This document shows, piece by piece, positions 35,294-44,052 of a stretch of 64,000 nucleotides of DNA. Under the pieces are notes generated by a model, which worked only from the letters and a program-made list of their open reading frames with translations, had not been told where the DNA came from and did no database searches. A program made the position numbers and the translations under genes. The stretch's first letter is position 1. Each line of letters begins with the position of its first letter. Origin of the DNA: DAOOPX01 sp964653045 (GTDB taxonomy: Bacteria; Patescibacteriota; Microgenomatia; UBA1400; PJMF01); assembly GCA_964653045.1 (NCBI GenBank), contig CAZZBW010000003.1:1-64000 (forward strand), written 5' to 3'.

Positions 35294-36339
35294 AATACAT
35301 AGGAAACAAATCACGTCTCTTAGGTTTTATCTACGATGCAGTGTTGGACTCAAAGTTACCAAAAAGTGGAACTTTCATTGATTTATTTAGTGGTACTGGA
35401 TCGGTTGGAAGATATTTCAAAGATAAAGGATATAAGATTATTTCTAATGACTTCATGACATACTCGTATACAGCGCAGTACGTTCTCATAAAACTTAACA
35501 AGTTACCCTCTTTTACTAAAATATCCAGCACTGGTCTCAAGGGTGCTCTCGAAACTTTAAACGCGTTAGAGCCAGCTATGGGGTATGTATTTAACAATTT
35601 TGCACCTGGTGGCTCAGCAGGTAGGCAATACTTTTCTGATGCAAATGCAATGAAAATTGACTCAATACGTGACTGCATCGAAACATGGAATAAACAGGGT
35701 TTGCTGACAGATGCTGAATACCAAGTATTGGTATACAGTTTAATTAATGCTGCTGATTTTGTTGCAAATATCTCTGGTACTTATGGGGCATATTTAAAAA
35801 TTTGGCGCTCGATGGCACTAAAAGACATAAATTTGCTACCACCCAGCGTATCTGATAACAGCATGACCAATTATGTTTTTCAAAAGGATGCTAACTTACT
35901 AATAAAAGAGATAAAGGGTGATATAGTTTATCTTGATCCTCCATATAATCAACGTCAGTATGCACCTAATTTTCACTTACTGGAGACATTGGCTGTATGG
36001 GATAAGCAGGAGTTATACGGGAAAACTGGACAAAGAGACTATTCTTCTAAGAAATCTGCATATTCTCAAACGACAAGAGCTGTCCAGGCCTTTGAAGATC
36101 TAATCAATAATATAAACGCTAAGTACATAGTATTGAGTTATAACAATGAAGGTATAATTCCTCGTGATAGCATTTTGAAAATATTAAATAATGCTGGTAC
36201 TCTTAAAGAGTATACGACTGACTACAGACGTTTTAGAACAGAACGAGATCACGAAAAAAGACATTATAATACAATTAACGATAAGGTTTTAGAACACCTC
36301 TATATTGTTAAGATTAACAGGAATACAATTAATGACTAA
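35290..36339 (+). CDS. D12-class (Dam-like) N6-adenine DNA methyltransferase
   Basis: A 349-residue member of the MethyltransfD12 family. The start MKYIGNKSRLLGFI is the family N-terminal motif; FIDLFSGTGSVGRYF (about 29-43) is the SAM site, and DIVYLDPPYNQRQY is the catalytic DPPY motif near 210-225, followed by LLETLAVWD. The C-terminal FRTERDHEKRHYN is also seen in family members of type II systems. The ATG overlaps the nuclease stop by four bases. A terminator follows at once. It probably methylates adenine on one strand of the recognition site. Confidence 0.9.
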   Translation: MKYIGNKSRLLGFIYDAVLDSKLPKSGTFIDLFSGTGSVGRYFKDKGYKIISNDFMTYSYTAQYVLIKLNKLPSFTKISSTGLKGALETLNALEPAMGYVFNNFAPGGSAGRQYFSDANAMKIDSIRDCIETWNKQGLLTDAEYQVLVYSLINAADFVANISGTYGAYLKIWRSMALKDINLLPPSVSDNSMTNYVFQKDANLLIKEIKGDIVYLDPPYNQRQYAPNFHLLETLAVWDKQELYGKTGQRDYSSKKSAYSQTTRAVQAFEDLINNINAKYIVLSYNNEGIIPRDSILKILNNAGTLKEYTTDYRRFRTERDHEKRHYNTINDKVLEHLYIVKINRNTIND

Positions 36340-36367
36340 CTCAACACCTAGAAGTTTGAGTTTTTTT
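36338..36367 (+). terminator. Probable intrinsic terminator of the restriction-modification operon
   Basis: AACTCAA (36338-36344) pairs with TTGAGTT (36356-36362) over an 11-base loop and runs into a T tract (36361-36367). It starts at the methyltransferase stop codon. The stem is AT-rich, so strength is moderate. Confidence 0.55.
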
Positions 36368-36410
36368 ACAGATAACGCGATGTGCATGAGTTGAGATGTC
36401 TTCATAAACT

Positions 36411-37358
36411 TCATTTCAGCTTCATTTCTGTCTCATAGGGCATGCCACTCGTCCAGAAGGATCTAACAAACAGATTGAAATCGATTGAATCTTGACTGAG
36501 TTGGTCTTTAGAAATGATTTCTTGGAGGCTTTGCTCTGGGCTGACATTGTTCCTAACCATAGAGTAAGCACCCAACAGTCTATCTGCTTGATCTGAAAAT
36601 TCAACACCTATTAGTTTTCGAAATAATGGTGGATCTCCAGGCTCAAAGGTATGAATAGCCCAGAGTACTTTGCGCCCCCTACCTTCCCCATTGTTTTCTC
36701 TGTTTAAAATTTCAATCATACTATCAGTAGCTTCCTCAATGTTATATTTTGCAAACGCATCTGAAGTAATCTGCTCCAATTCTGGATTTGAAAGACGAGG
36801 AGCATCGGGAGGATACTCATCGGTATATTCAAAAATTTCCAGCAATCCATCTCCTTCTAAATCGTTAATAAAAAAATCATCACGATTGTTCCAAAACGGC
36901 TCGTACCATACTTTTTTAGTAAAATCACCGCTGGGAATGGAATAAAAGTTGCCCTGAATTACCATCAGGACGAAAAGCTCACTCTGATGGGGACCTGCCA
37001 TTTGTTTCCATACCAAGTAATCTGTTGGTGAGCTGGCATCAAACTTAACCAAAGAGTAGTCATCTGCTGCTCTAATCGTTCCATCGTCGTAAACTCTTTG
37101 AGTAACTAACTTATCTTCTGCGTACAGACTAAATATAACACCCTCTTCCCCTTGTTGTATGCGTAATTCTTGAGGCTTTCCAGTACCCAACATGTCGGCA
37201 GAGAGCTTAACGATGTTATCGGAGTTTTGAGATGGTGAAGAGCCTGATGACTTGTGGAGGTATTGATCAGACATCACAACTACTCCAATGATTGCTAAAA
37301 CAATGATTGTTAATACAAAAACAACGAGTTTTATATTTTTCAGATACTTAGAAAACAT
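36411..37358 (-). CDS. Membrane-anchored extracytoplasmic protein, unknown
   Basis: A 315-residue protein from ATG 37358 (MFSKYLKNIK) with a signal anchor (about 9-30) and a soluble outside part. A DFFINDLEGDGLLEIFEYTD stretch (near 165-185) looks like the repeat unit of beta-propeller or FG-GAP/VCBS-type proteins with an acidic calcium-like loop. Only one such unit is clear. No family recognised. A TATTCT box ends six bases before the start, so the message may be leaderless. It sits alone between two element modules, so it may be cargo. Confidence 0.6.
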   Translation of the reverse strand: MFSKYLKNIKLVVFVLTIIVLAIIGVVVMSDQYLHKSSGSSPSQNSDNIVKLSADMLGTGKPQELRIQQGEEGVIFSLYAEDKLVTQRVYDDGTIRAADDYSLVKFDASSPTDYLVWKQMAGPHQSELFVLMVIQGNFYSIPSGDFTKKVWYEPFWNNRDDFFINDLEGDGLLEIFEYTDEYPPDAPRLSNPELEQITSDAFAKYNIEEATDSMIEILNRENNGEGRGRKVLWAIHTFEPGDPPLFRKLIGVEFSDQADRLLGAYSMVRNNVSPEQSLQEIISKDQLSQDSIDFNLFVRSFWTSGMPYETEMKLK

Positions 37359-37426
37359 AATCAAAGAATAGCATACAAGACAAAGTCTTGCGAAGGTAAA
37401 TAGCTACAAATCATCCACAGTTTCTA

Positions 37427-37541
37427 AGGGGTCTTACCCCTCGTTTTGCAAGGGCTACGTAAATCCCGCTTCGCGTGACCCTTGCAAACCTCACCCCGCT
37501 TGTTAGCGCTTCCGGTATGGAAGCAGGCGCGCCTGCTTCCA
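37427..37541. repeat. Cluster of three strong inverted repeats before ardC (oriT or single-strand promoter candidate)
   Basis: Three hairpins lie within 115 bases of non-coding DNA. AGGGGT-CTT-ACCCCT is at 37427-37441. TTTGCAAGGG (37445-37454) is complementary to 37479-37488 over a 24-base loop. A perfect 24-bp palindrome with no loop is at 37518-37541, with GGCGCGCC at its centre. GCTTCC at 37508-37513 can pair with GGAAGC at 37519-37524, competing with the palindrome. Structured DNA beside ardC is what is seen at transfer origins and in leading regions of conjugative DNA. No relaxase nick site is recognised. Confidence 0.6.
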
Positions 37542-37592
37542 ACCAAAAATTTTAGAACAGGGAAACAGAGCAGCCAGAGAAAGGGGGAAGGT

Positions 37593-38357
37593 ATGCACCT
37601 ATCAGACAAAGCCCAAGCCAGCTTGGAGCGAGTCATTGCCAAGTTTCAAGCTGGTGACCTGTCTGCAGTCACTGCTATCACTCAGATCCAGCTTGATCCA
37701 GACGCACCTATGCACAAATGGAGCTTATGCAATAAAGTGCTAGCATTCGGGCAGGCTCAAGAGCTAGATTGTCGTGGCTTCCGGCAGTGGCAGGCAGTGG
37801 GCAGACAAGTCAAAAAAGGTAGCAAGGCTGTTTATATCCTCCGCCCTCATACAGTCAAGAAAGAAAATCAAAGCGAAGCAGAAGCGGAGCTTGTTTGTGT
37901 GGGTTTTTCAGCTGTGGCGGTATTTGCTGCATCAAGTACCGAGGGTGAGACACCATTGCTTGATTATGCGCCTAAAGCATTACCACCACTGCATGATTTA
38001 GCTGTGCGGTATGGCATTAGTGTTTCATATGTGCCAGTTAATCCAACAACCTTGGGTGACTGTACCAGCGATGGCAGCCGGATCCGACTAGGGAGTCATG
38101 ATACTCGCATCTTTTTTCATGAACTCGCCCATGCTATCCATGCCAAAATTGATGGAGAGCTGACTGGAGGACAGCAGGTTGACCAGGAAACAATTGCTGA
38201 ATTAACCTGTGCAGTACTGATGGATTTTTATGGATTAGCGGATCATACCGGTAATGCATGGAGTTATATTAGTAAATACGCCAATGATCCTCTGTTGGCT
38301 ATAACGAAAGCACTCAAAACCGTAGAAAAAGTAGTTAAGGAGTTAGAGCTATGCTAA
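37593..38357 (+). CDS. ardC: ArdC-family antirestriction protein
   Basis: Protects incoming single-stranded DNA during conjugation. The 254 residues have the ArdC N-terminal ssDNA-binding domain (about 1-115; WSLCNKVLAFGQAQELDCRG, RQWQAVGRQVKKGSKAVYIL) and a C-terminal zincin-like domain with HELAH (176-180) and the third ligand Glu in ETIAELTCAVLMDF (E203). ATG 37593 is preceded by a GGGGGAAGG Shine-Dalgarno, which decides it over a frame opening at 37482. It follows the inverted-repeat cluster, as expected for a leading-region gene expressed early in the recipient. It fits with the restriction cassette carried by the same element. Confidence 0.92.
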   Translation: MHLSDKAQASLERVIAKFQAGDLSAVTAITQIQLDPDAPMHKWSLCNKVLAFGQAQELDCRGFRQWQAVGRQVKKGSKAVYILRPHTVKKENQSEAEAELVCVGFSAVAVFAASSTEGETPLLDYAPKALPPLHDLAVRYGISVSYVPVNPTTLGDCTSDGSRIRLGSHDTRIFFHELAHAIHAKIDGELTGGQQVDQETIAELTCAVLMDFYGLADHTGNAWSYISKYANDPLLAITKALKTVEKVVKELELC

Positions 38358-38521
38358 ATCCCAAATATACCAATCAATTTGAATCAGAAATTCTCGACCT
38401 AATTGATAACCAGCAGGAAATAACCCGCAGTGATCTACAAGGATTGGTAACAGTATTGGTTAATAGAATTATGGAAGAGGGTCATCGGCTATTATCTAAA
38501 ATTGAGTCAGAGTCGAGATAA
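38351..38521 (+). CDS. Small helical protein coupled to ardC (56 residues)
   Basis: The ATG at 38351 overlaps the ardC stop by seven bases and the frame reads 56 residues to TAA at 38519-38521 (MLNPKYTNQFESEILDLIDN, then a second helix to SKIESESR). The tight overlap and protein-like sequence support a real gene coupled to ardC. It overlaps the 3' end of the minus-strand gene at 38482 by 40 bases. Function unknown. Confidence 0.6.
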   Translation: MLNPKYTNQFESEILDLIDNQQEITRSDLQGLVTVLVNRIMEEGHRLLSKIESESR

Positions 38522-39315
38522 TCACTGCCAATTAAATGCCAAGTATCGAGCTGGAGACCACGAAAAAGTATGTCATCTTTCAGGCCAGTGAAGAGCTGAG
38601 CTTCGCTCAGCTCTTCTTCAAGTGCTTGAGCGCCAAATTGGTGTAAGAAAGTTTGAATACTTTCATTAGGGCAGATAATTAGAATGCTCGGATTGTTATG
38701 ACCAGTTTGTTTTTTCCAGGTAGAAGAATTCAGGTACTCAAGGTAGTGAGTAATCAATGAGCGTAGCATAAAGCGGGGCGTACCAGAATCAACGTTGAGC
38801 ACAAAATAGCGTCTTGTGGTTGTGGTATCTGTTAGGGAAATGTAGGCGTCTGGCAGGCGTTTGGGGAGATATTGGTGAGTGACGAGCTCAGTCGCGGAAA
38901 AGTAATGTAGGGTGGCTTGTTGGTTGGTGGCGTAATGTTCCAGAATTAGGTAGAAATCAGCTAGGAATATGCAGTGATCCTGAAGTCGTAACGAGCGGTG
39001 TTTCTCTCTGTAGACGCGTTTGAGTTGAGATTCTTGGATCGTGGGTTGAGTACTAAGGATTTGTTTCGCGCCAGTAGTTAGGTAGTAAATAGCTGGTTTG
39101 GTGTTTTCTTTGAGTTTAGTTGAGTAATGGCGACCTATGATGTTCTGCGTGGTGAGGTGCTTAAGCCAGGTGTTGAGACGTTTGGGATCTTTGTGATTGA
39201 AGAAGTGTTGAAGTTGGTGACGATTTAGAAAACGGAAGCGATAGAGTAAGAGAAGAATTTCGAGTTGTTTGGGAGTGATGTGGACATGAGCCATCGGATG
39301 ATGGAAGTATATCAT
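38482..39315 (-). CDS. Replication-relaxation family protein
   Basis: A 277-residue protein with an N-terminal winged helix (about 12-70; HITPKQLEILLLLYRFRFLN, then RQLQHFFNHK-type recognition helix) and a C-terminal domain with nuclease-like strand order (RYFVLNVDSGTPRFMLRSLI). The family is named for plasmid replication-relaxation proteins and is frequent in conjugative elements of Gram-positives and Patescibacteria, where it may act in transfer or replication initiation. ATG 39315 is chosen because AAGGGG lies five bases upstream; ATG 39294 has no such signal. A 7-bp dyad lies directly upstream. It contains a perfect 12-bp hairpin at 38590-38616. Confidence 0.8.
   Translation of the reverse strand: MIYFHHPMAHVHITPKQLEILLLLYRFRFLNRHQLQHFFNHKDPKRLNTWLKHLTTQNIIGRHYSTKLKENTKPAIYYLTTGAKQILSTQPTIQESQLKRVYREKHRSLRLQDHCIFLADFYLILEHYATNQQATLHYFSATELVTHQYLPKRLPDAYISLTDTTTTRRYFVLNVDSGTPRFMLRSLITHYLEYLNSSTWKKQTGHNNPSILIICPNESIQTFLHQFGAQALEEELSEAQLFTGLKDDILFRGLQLDTWHLIGSDYLDSDSILDNSR
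38590..38616. repeat. Perfect intragenic inverted repeat (12-bp arms, 3-nt loop)
   Basis: Arms GAAGAGCTGAGC (38590-38601) and its complement (38605-38616), loop TTC, near the 3' end of the replication-relaxation gene. Same architecture as the hairpins in core genes. Confidence 0.95.
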
Positions 39316-39321
39316 TCCCTC

Positions 39322-39337
39322 CCCTTATCTATAAGGG
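39322..39337. promoter_or_regulatory. Perfect dyad, candidate operator
   Basis: CCCTTAT (39322-39328), CT, ATAAGGG (39331-39337). It overlaps the Shine-Dalgarno region of the replication-relaxation gene, so a bound repressor or an RNA hairpin could block translation or transcription. Confidence 0.5.
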
Positions 39338-39466
39338 ATTAGAGGTAAAGAGGTGAATAAGAAAGGATTGATAATTCAGAGTAAGTGTTAGTAGATATTG
39401 ACCTAGCTGGCTGGGGCAGAATATTCGTAATAAAAAAACATTAATATCACAAAATTGCCGAAGCCA

Positions 39467-40600
39467 TCATTCTTCTAGATATTCCGAGTATTCATCTATG
39501 ATCGTGTCTGTCATATGTTCGAGTCTTCTCTCCTTGGATAAATCACGGATAGAGTCATAGGAAATATATGAGCATATTTCAGACAATGGACCATTTTCCA
39601 TTACCGAAAAAACTGGTCTTGATATCTGCTTGAAAACTTCTGTTCTTCGATTTGTTGGCGCCACTAGATGGATTTTAACTTCAATATTTGGTAACAGTGA
39701 CAGAAGATCTGCCATTCTCAAAATACCAGAATAGATTGAAGTAGTATCTTCGACCTCAAATGCTCGGACAATTGTTCTACCTTTAATCCACAAAACATCA
39801 ATATTTTTTATGGTTTTAATTGTTACATCGTCGAAAGAAAAAGGAAGATCATCAAGAAGACTATCTTCTTTTGGCTTCCAAATGCTAAGTACCCCATTTC
39901 TATCGTTGCGTGGAAGCCATATCTTTAGACCTAATTTTTCCCCAATCTCAGAAAGCCTGGCCTGTACCTTTAGGGACTCTCTTTGGTCACTAATAATTTC
40001 TTCTTGAGTAATTTCTTCATGGCTTTCTTCTTCATCATCTGGTACGGATACTGTGACTTCTTTTTTACCTCCAAGTTTAATTTTATGAACTTTTAATTTT
40101 TTGTGATCATCTTCTGTCAGTGGAAATTCAGTCATATCTTGTGATTGTTTGAGCAGCATCTGTTCTAAATATTCACAGTCCTCTTTTGGCCACAACCTTG
40201 GGCTGGAAAATACCATGTATGTCCAGTTGTTTTTTTGTTTGGGATTATTTCTGTCGAGCTTCTTTGTGAAAGATAAATTGTTCCAAATATAATCTTGACT
40301 GATTGGTATAGCTTTTTCTATAGGGAGCCAAACAATTGGCTTCACTTTAAACCTTAAAACAAATGGGTCATCTTCCTTGGTATAAATTGGAGTTTCATCA
40401 ATGAAAAATCCCTCGATTACTTCAAGAATTCCAATAAATCTTTGCAATCTTGTTACATAACAAATGAATTTATCACCAGGACCAAGTTTTTGATTCTCTA
40501 TGTAAGTTTTACGAGAGATTCGAAAACCACTGATATCTCTTAATGATTGTTCAAAAACCTTTGCAGTCTCTGGTGAGAATAAATCAATAAAGTAATTCAT
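39467..40600 (-). CDS. EVE/PUA-like domain protein with nuclease-like C-terminal domain (defence candidate)
   Basis: A 377-residue protein in two parts. Residues 1-165 resemble an EVE/PUA-like fold, used to sense modified bases: NYFIDLFSPETAKVFEQS at the start, GPGDKFICYVTRLQRFIGIL (about 40-60) and a WTYMVFSSPRLWP end. After an acidic linker (190-205), residues about 220-377 contain IDVLWIKGRTIVRAFEVEDT, giving D268 and E282-x-E284, then SGILRMADLLSLLP and a VKIHLVAPTNRR strand. This order fits a restriction-endonuclease fold with E in place of the usual K, as in BamHI. A modification-dependent (type IV-like) nuclease is the inference. The gene is cargo beside the coupling ATPase. The exact families need profile searches. 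Confidence 0.65.
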   Translation of the reverse strand: MNYFIDLFSPETAKVFEQSLRDISGFRISRKTYIENQKLGPGDKFICYVTRLQRFIGILEVIEGFFIDETPIYTKEDDPFVLRFKVKPIVWLPIEKAIPISQDYIWNNLSFTKKLDRNNPKQKNNWTYMVFSSPRLWPKEDCEYLEQMLLKQSQDMTEFPLTEDDHKKLKVHKIKLGGKKEVTVSVPDDEEESHEEITQEEIISDQRESLKVQARLSEIGEKLGLKIWLPRNDRNGVLSIWKPKEDSLLDDLPFSFDDVTIKTIKNIDVLWIKGRTIVRAFEVEDTTSIYSGILRMADLLSLLPNIEVKIHLVAPTNRRTEVFKQISRPVFSVMENGPLSEICSYISYDSIRDLSKERRLEHMTDTIIDEYSEYLEE

Positions 40601-40634
40601 AGATATATCTTAGCTCAATGATAGTTACTAACTA

Positions 40635-43220
40635 TCAAGGCAGTAATCTAGTAGATGATTGTATCACTGAGGGAAATAGCTGAGTAGAACTGGCTGAGCT
40701 GTTTTCTTTCATTTTTGGTACATACTTTTTTGCATATAATGCTCGAGATCTTAAAATGACATCCCTAGCTCGTTGGTGAGTTCCTGATAATTTAACTGGC
40801 ATGGTGATACCAGAGAAGGGCTCTGCTGGATTGAGAGCTCCGAGACGCATGTAAAAACGATATGAGGGTAAGCTAGCAATTTCACCTTGTTCAATGTAAG
40901 GACGGAACTGAGGCAAGATCATCCGTTCATCTTCGGGGTTGGCGGTTCTAAAACATATCACCGTGCCCGTATTTGCTAAAGTGATGTTTACCAGAGATTG
41001 ATCTTCCAACTGAGAAGTTGTTTGATGAGCCAAGATTGCAGCCAACCGATATTTTCTAGCTTCAGATAAAATTTGAGCAAAGGCAGGAGTGGCAAAGTTT
41101 TGAAACTCATCCACATATAAGTAGAAGTCTTTACGCTCATCAGCAGGTATGCGGGCTCTCTTAAGAGCTGCCAACTGCAACTTAGCCATAATTACAACCC
41201 CAAACACTTCTGAGTTATCCTCCCCCAATTTCCCTTTCGATACATTACAGAGAAGGATTTTGCCTTCATTAATGATCTGATCAAAGCTAATGGTTGATGT
41301 GGGTTGCTCTAAGATCCGTTTGGCAGTGGGAGAAAAAAGAAATCGACCTATCTTGTTGGTAATAGGAGAGATCATTTTAACCTTCTGGTAGTCACCCGCT
41401 TTGGCAAACTCATACTTCCAAAAGTCTCTTAAGTTTTCATCCTTTAGCTCTTTGACTACCGACTTACGAAACGGTGTATTAATCAGGAGCTTGTAAACAG
41501 TAAACAGCGTGGCATCAGGAACTGTAAAAGCTGTATGAATTGTATTACGCAAGATATACTCCATGCGCGGTCCTGAGTACTTATCAGAGTAAATCTTGTG
41601 AAACAGCGAGATGATACTCTCAGCAATAAACTCCTTTTCTCGGATAGCTGACTCAGGCGGTAAGTTTGGCGTTTGCTCTAAAAGATTAATGCCGATTGGG
41701 TAACTTGTGTCATCCGGGTTAAAGTAAATCACATCGGCAATTCTCTCTTCTGGGACTAGCTGGAGTACTTGTTCAATTAGGTCGCCATGAGGATCAACCA
41801 ACGCCAACCCTTTGCCGTTTTGCATATCAGCATGAATCATGGAAAGTAGCATGGTGGATTTACCGGTTCCAGTGGCTCCCAAGATGTACATGTGGCGTCG
41901 GCGCTCATCTTGGGTCAAACCAATCGGAGTAACGGTATTTCCATAAGTATTCTGAGCAAAGACAATGTCTAATTGAGCCGTCTGTTTTAGCGACAGTGGT
42001 GCAGGCAGTTCTTTACTAAACTGTTTCTGCATGTCCTCAGTTTTGGTAGTGCGGGTAAAGGGTACGTGGTAGAGATCGCCAAGTTCTGCTGCTGAGAGGA
42101 TAAGTTCAGATGTTGGGGTTATGCGACGCTGGTGGTACCAGGTTAGAAGCAGTTTTTGGAGGAAAGTGAAGCGTAACAATGGATTTCTGATAAGTGACTG
42201 GTAAGAGGTACGACTCATGGCAGTCAGAGCTGAAACAAAACCTCGCTGCCGTTTATTGGCACTTTTGAGTTTGGAAGAAGAAGTCAGGACTCTAATGCTG
42301 GTGCGAAAGAACGGCTGATCAAGCTTAGCTTTCATGACTATTTGTAGTTCTTCTTGATAGGGGTTGGTTGATGCCTCAGTGCGCTGATAGCTCGTCAGTG
42401 GTAAGAGTGGGCCTTCCTTGCCACTGGTCAAGATAAATACCAGTATGCCAACTGGCAGAAAGAGTATTTCTAATACAAGTTTGAGAACAATCGCAAATAT
42501 AGAGATAAGTTGCGATTGAGAGTGAATTGATTGAAGGAGGTCTCGTTGAGCATAGATCAAACGGGTTATACGACCGACTTCACTGATAGCGCTACTATGT
42601 GTGGGAGTCGTGACTAACTGAAAGGCAATTAGTTCATCATCGGTTAGATTAGTCATGTTACCGGTTAGATAGGCAATTGGGTCATTTTTATCCAATTGCT
42701 CGTGGTGTTTGAGCGGAAAGGCGAAGTGATTGGCAAGTTTGAGATCGGTGACATAGGTGGCAGTAGTGCTAGGTAAATAGTCAGTGGTGGCGGTGACTTT
42801 GACACCGGGTAAATATGACAACAAGCTATTCTTAATTGTCGTAGTGAGATGAGTGGGTACTCGAACTAAGTAACGGATGCCAGTAATTTTGCTTGAAACG
42901 ATTTCAAATGACAAAGTATGAATAACGGAAAACAGGCGCATAAGCCAAGTGCGGTGCTGGCCGATGGAGTGAAAAAGAGAGAATAATTGTTGGGTAGCCA
43001 AAGCACTCTGCTCAGTTTCTCTCAAAGGTTTGATTTCTAGTAGTTGGTATGGTGATCTGAGAATTCGCTGGGTAAGAAGTAGTTTGAAAAATATGTAAAA
43101 GGCTAATACAAAAGCGAAAATTGCTAGAGTAACAATCAATATAGATCCAATCAGTGACCAGGGAATAGTAACGACAATGGAGGAAAAAAATAGCTGGAGA
43201 GTTGTGTAATAACGATCCAT
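40635..43220 (-). CDS. Type IV coupling protein (VirD4/TraG/TraD-type ATPase)
   Basis: Delivers DNA to the secretion channel. The 861-residue protein has one N-terminal membrane region (about 20-48) and another near 240-266, then an ATPase domain with Walker A GATGTGKST (448-456), VDPHGDLIEQVLQL, Walker B FYLYVDEFQNF, and SEARKYRLAAILAHQTTSQL, the sensor region of TraD/TraG proteins. The extracytoplasmic or N-terminal region of about 190 residues between membrane segments is larger than in VirD4. It lies apart from the other conjugation genes, next to the replication-relaxation module, as is common for coupling proteins. Confidence 0.92.
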   Translation of the reverse strand: MDRYYTTLQLFFSSIVVTIPWSLIGSILIVTLAIFAFVLAFYIFFKLLLTQRILRSPYQLLEIKPLRETEQSALATQQLFSLFHSIGQHRTWLMRLFSVIHTLSFEIVSSKITGIRYLVRVPTHLTTTIKNSLLSYLPGVKVTATTDYLPSTTATYVTDLKLANHFAFPLKHHEQLDKNDPIAYLTGNMTNLTDDELIAFQLVTTPTHSSAISEVGRITRLIYAQRDLLQSIHSQSQLISIFAIVLKLVLEILFLPVGILVFILTSGKEGPLLPLTSYQRTEASTNPYQEELQIVMKAKLDQPFFRTSIRVLTSSSKLKSANKRQRGFVSALTAMSRTSYQSLIRNPLLRFTFLQKLLLTWYHQRRITPTSELILSAAELGDLYHVPFTRTTKTEDMQKQFSKELPAPLSLKQTAQLDIVFAQNTYGNTVTPIGLTQDERRRHMYILGATGTGKSTMLLSMIHADMQNGKGLALVDPHGDLIEQVLQLVPEERIADVIYFNPDDTSYPIGINLLEQTPNLPPESAIREKEFIAESIISLFHKIYSDKYSGPRMEYILRNTIHTAFTVPDATLFTVYKLLINTPFRKSVVKELKDENLRDFWKYEFAKAGDYQKVKMISPITNKIGRFLFSPTAKRILEQPTSTISFDQIINEGKILLCNVSKGKLGEDNSEVFGVVIMAKLQLAALKRARIPADERKDFYLYVDEFQNFATPAFAQILSEARKYRLAAILAHQTTSQLEDQSLVNITLANTGTVICFRTANPEDERMILPQFRPYIEQGEIASLPSYRFYMRLGALNPAEPFSGITMPVKLSGTHQRARDVILRSRALYAKKYVPKMKENSSASSTQLFPSVIQSSTRLLP

Positions 43221-43280
43221 GCCCTACTGTTTTGGGCAAGCAACTGGGTGGAGTATATCGTAATGGATCAGATATCACAA

Positions 43281-44021
43281 CTAAGGGCGGCGTTGATTTT
43301 GACCAGTTAGCCACTTATTTCTATTTTTTTTGTTGTTATCCGTTTGATTGCAATCAGATTTATATGTTCCAAAAAGAATGTACAAAACAATTTGGTAGTA
43401 AATAACCATGACGACTATAAATCCAAGAGATAAAAACAAGATTTCCAGACTCAATGAAAGAAAGGTTTTGATCCAAGACTTTTTCAAAAAATGCATTCCA
43501 ACGCTCTCATCAACCCACCAGTTAAGTGCATACTCGTGGTCTCCATATAATTTTTTATTATCTAATTCGAGTTCTTCAACACAATTGGCTCCCATTTCTC
43601 TGAGATACTCAATGAACTCTTGTTTGGATACAAGCAGTAAGTCACCCTTGTAGGCAGTTGCTCTAGTTTGTGAGAAAATTTTGTCAACGTGTGAAGTTAT
43701 GTCGGAAGAACAATATATGTCATAATTATACTTTCCAGTTTCTTTGATGCCAAAACCCATACCATTGATCATCCATTCGTGAGCCGCGATTTTCTCTCCA
43801 GGACGATATAACTCGTCTAGGTGAGATAATTTCTGAGTTAGTCTGTCCTCCAATTTGTCAACAACCACATAGCGCTCCTTGGTACCATCAAGAAATGGGG
43901 CCGCAAGATACATGAAAATAATAAGATATGCTACAACAAATAATACAGCAAATAGTCTATGCCACACCCTATCAGATAAGTGGAGATCTTTTCTGAAAAG
44001 TCGATGCAAAAATCTTTTCAT
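43281..44021 (-). CDS. Membrane protein with two helices and extracytoplasmic domain, unknown
   Basis: A 246-residue protein with membrane helices at about 24-42 and 188-212 and an outside domain between them of about 145 residues with two Cys (in DIYCSSD and GANCVEE) that may form a disulfide. Short cytoplasmic ends; the tail is polar (DCNQTDNNKKNRNK). A TATAAT box (44037-44032, minus strand) ends ten bases before the ATG at 44021, so the message is likely leaderless. It diverges from the recombinase operon. No family recognised. Confidence 0.65.
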   Translation of the reverse strand: MKRFLHRLFRKDLHLSDRVWHRLFAVLFVVAYLIIFMYLAAPFLDGTKERYVVVDKLEDRLTQKLSHLDELYRPGEKIAAHEWMINGMGFGIKETGKYNYDIYCSSDITSHVDKIFSQTRATAYKGDLLLVSKQEFIEYLREMGANCVEELELDNKKLYGDHEYALNWWVDESVGMHFLKKSWIKTFLSLSLEILFLSLGFIVVMVIYYQIVLYILFGTYKSDCNQTDNNKKNRNKWLTGQNQRRP

Positions 44022-44052
44022 TAATGTTTATATTATACATAGAAAATAACAC

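Noticed and set aside
43202..43405. 67-residue plus-strand frame between the coupling protein and the membrane protein
   Set aside because: It mostly overlaps the ends of two better supported minus-strand genes and has no start signal.
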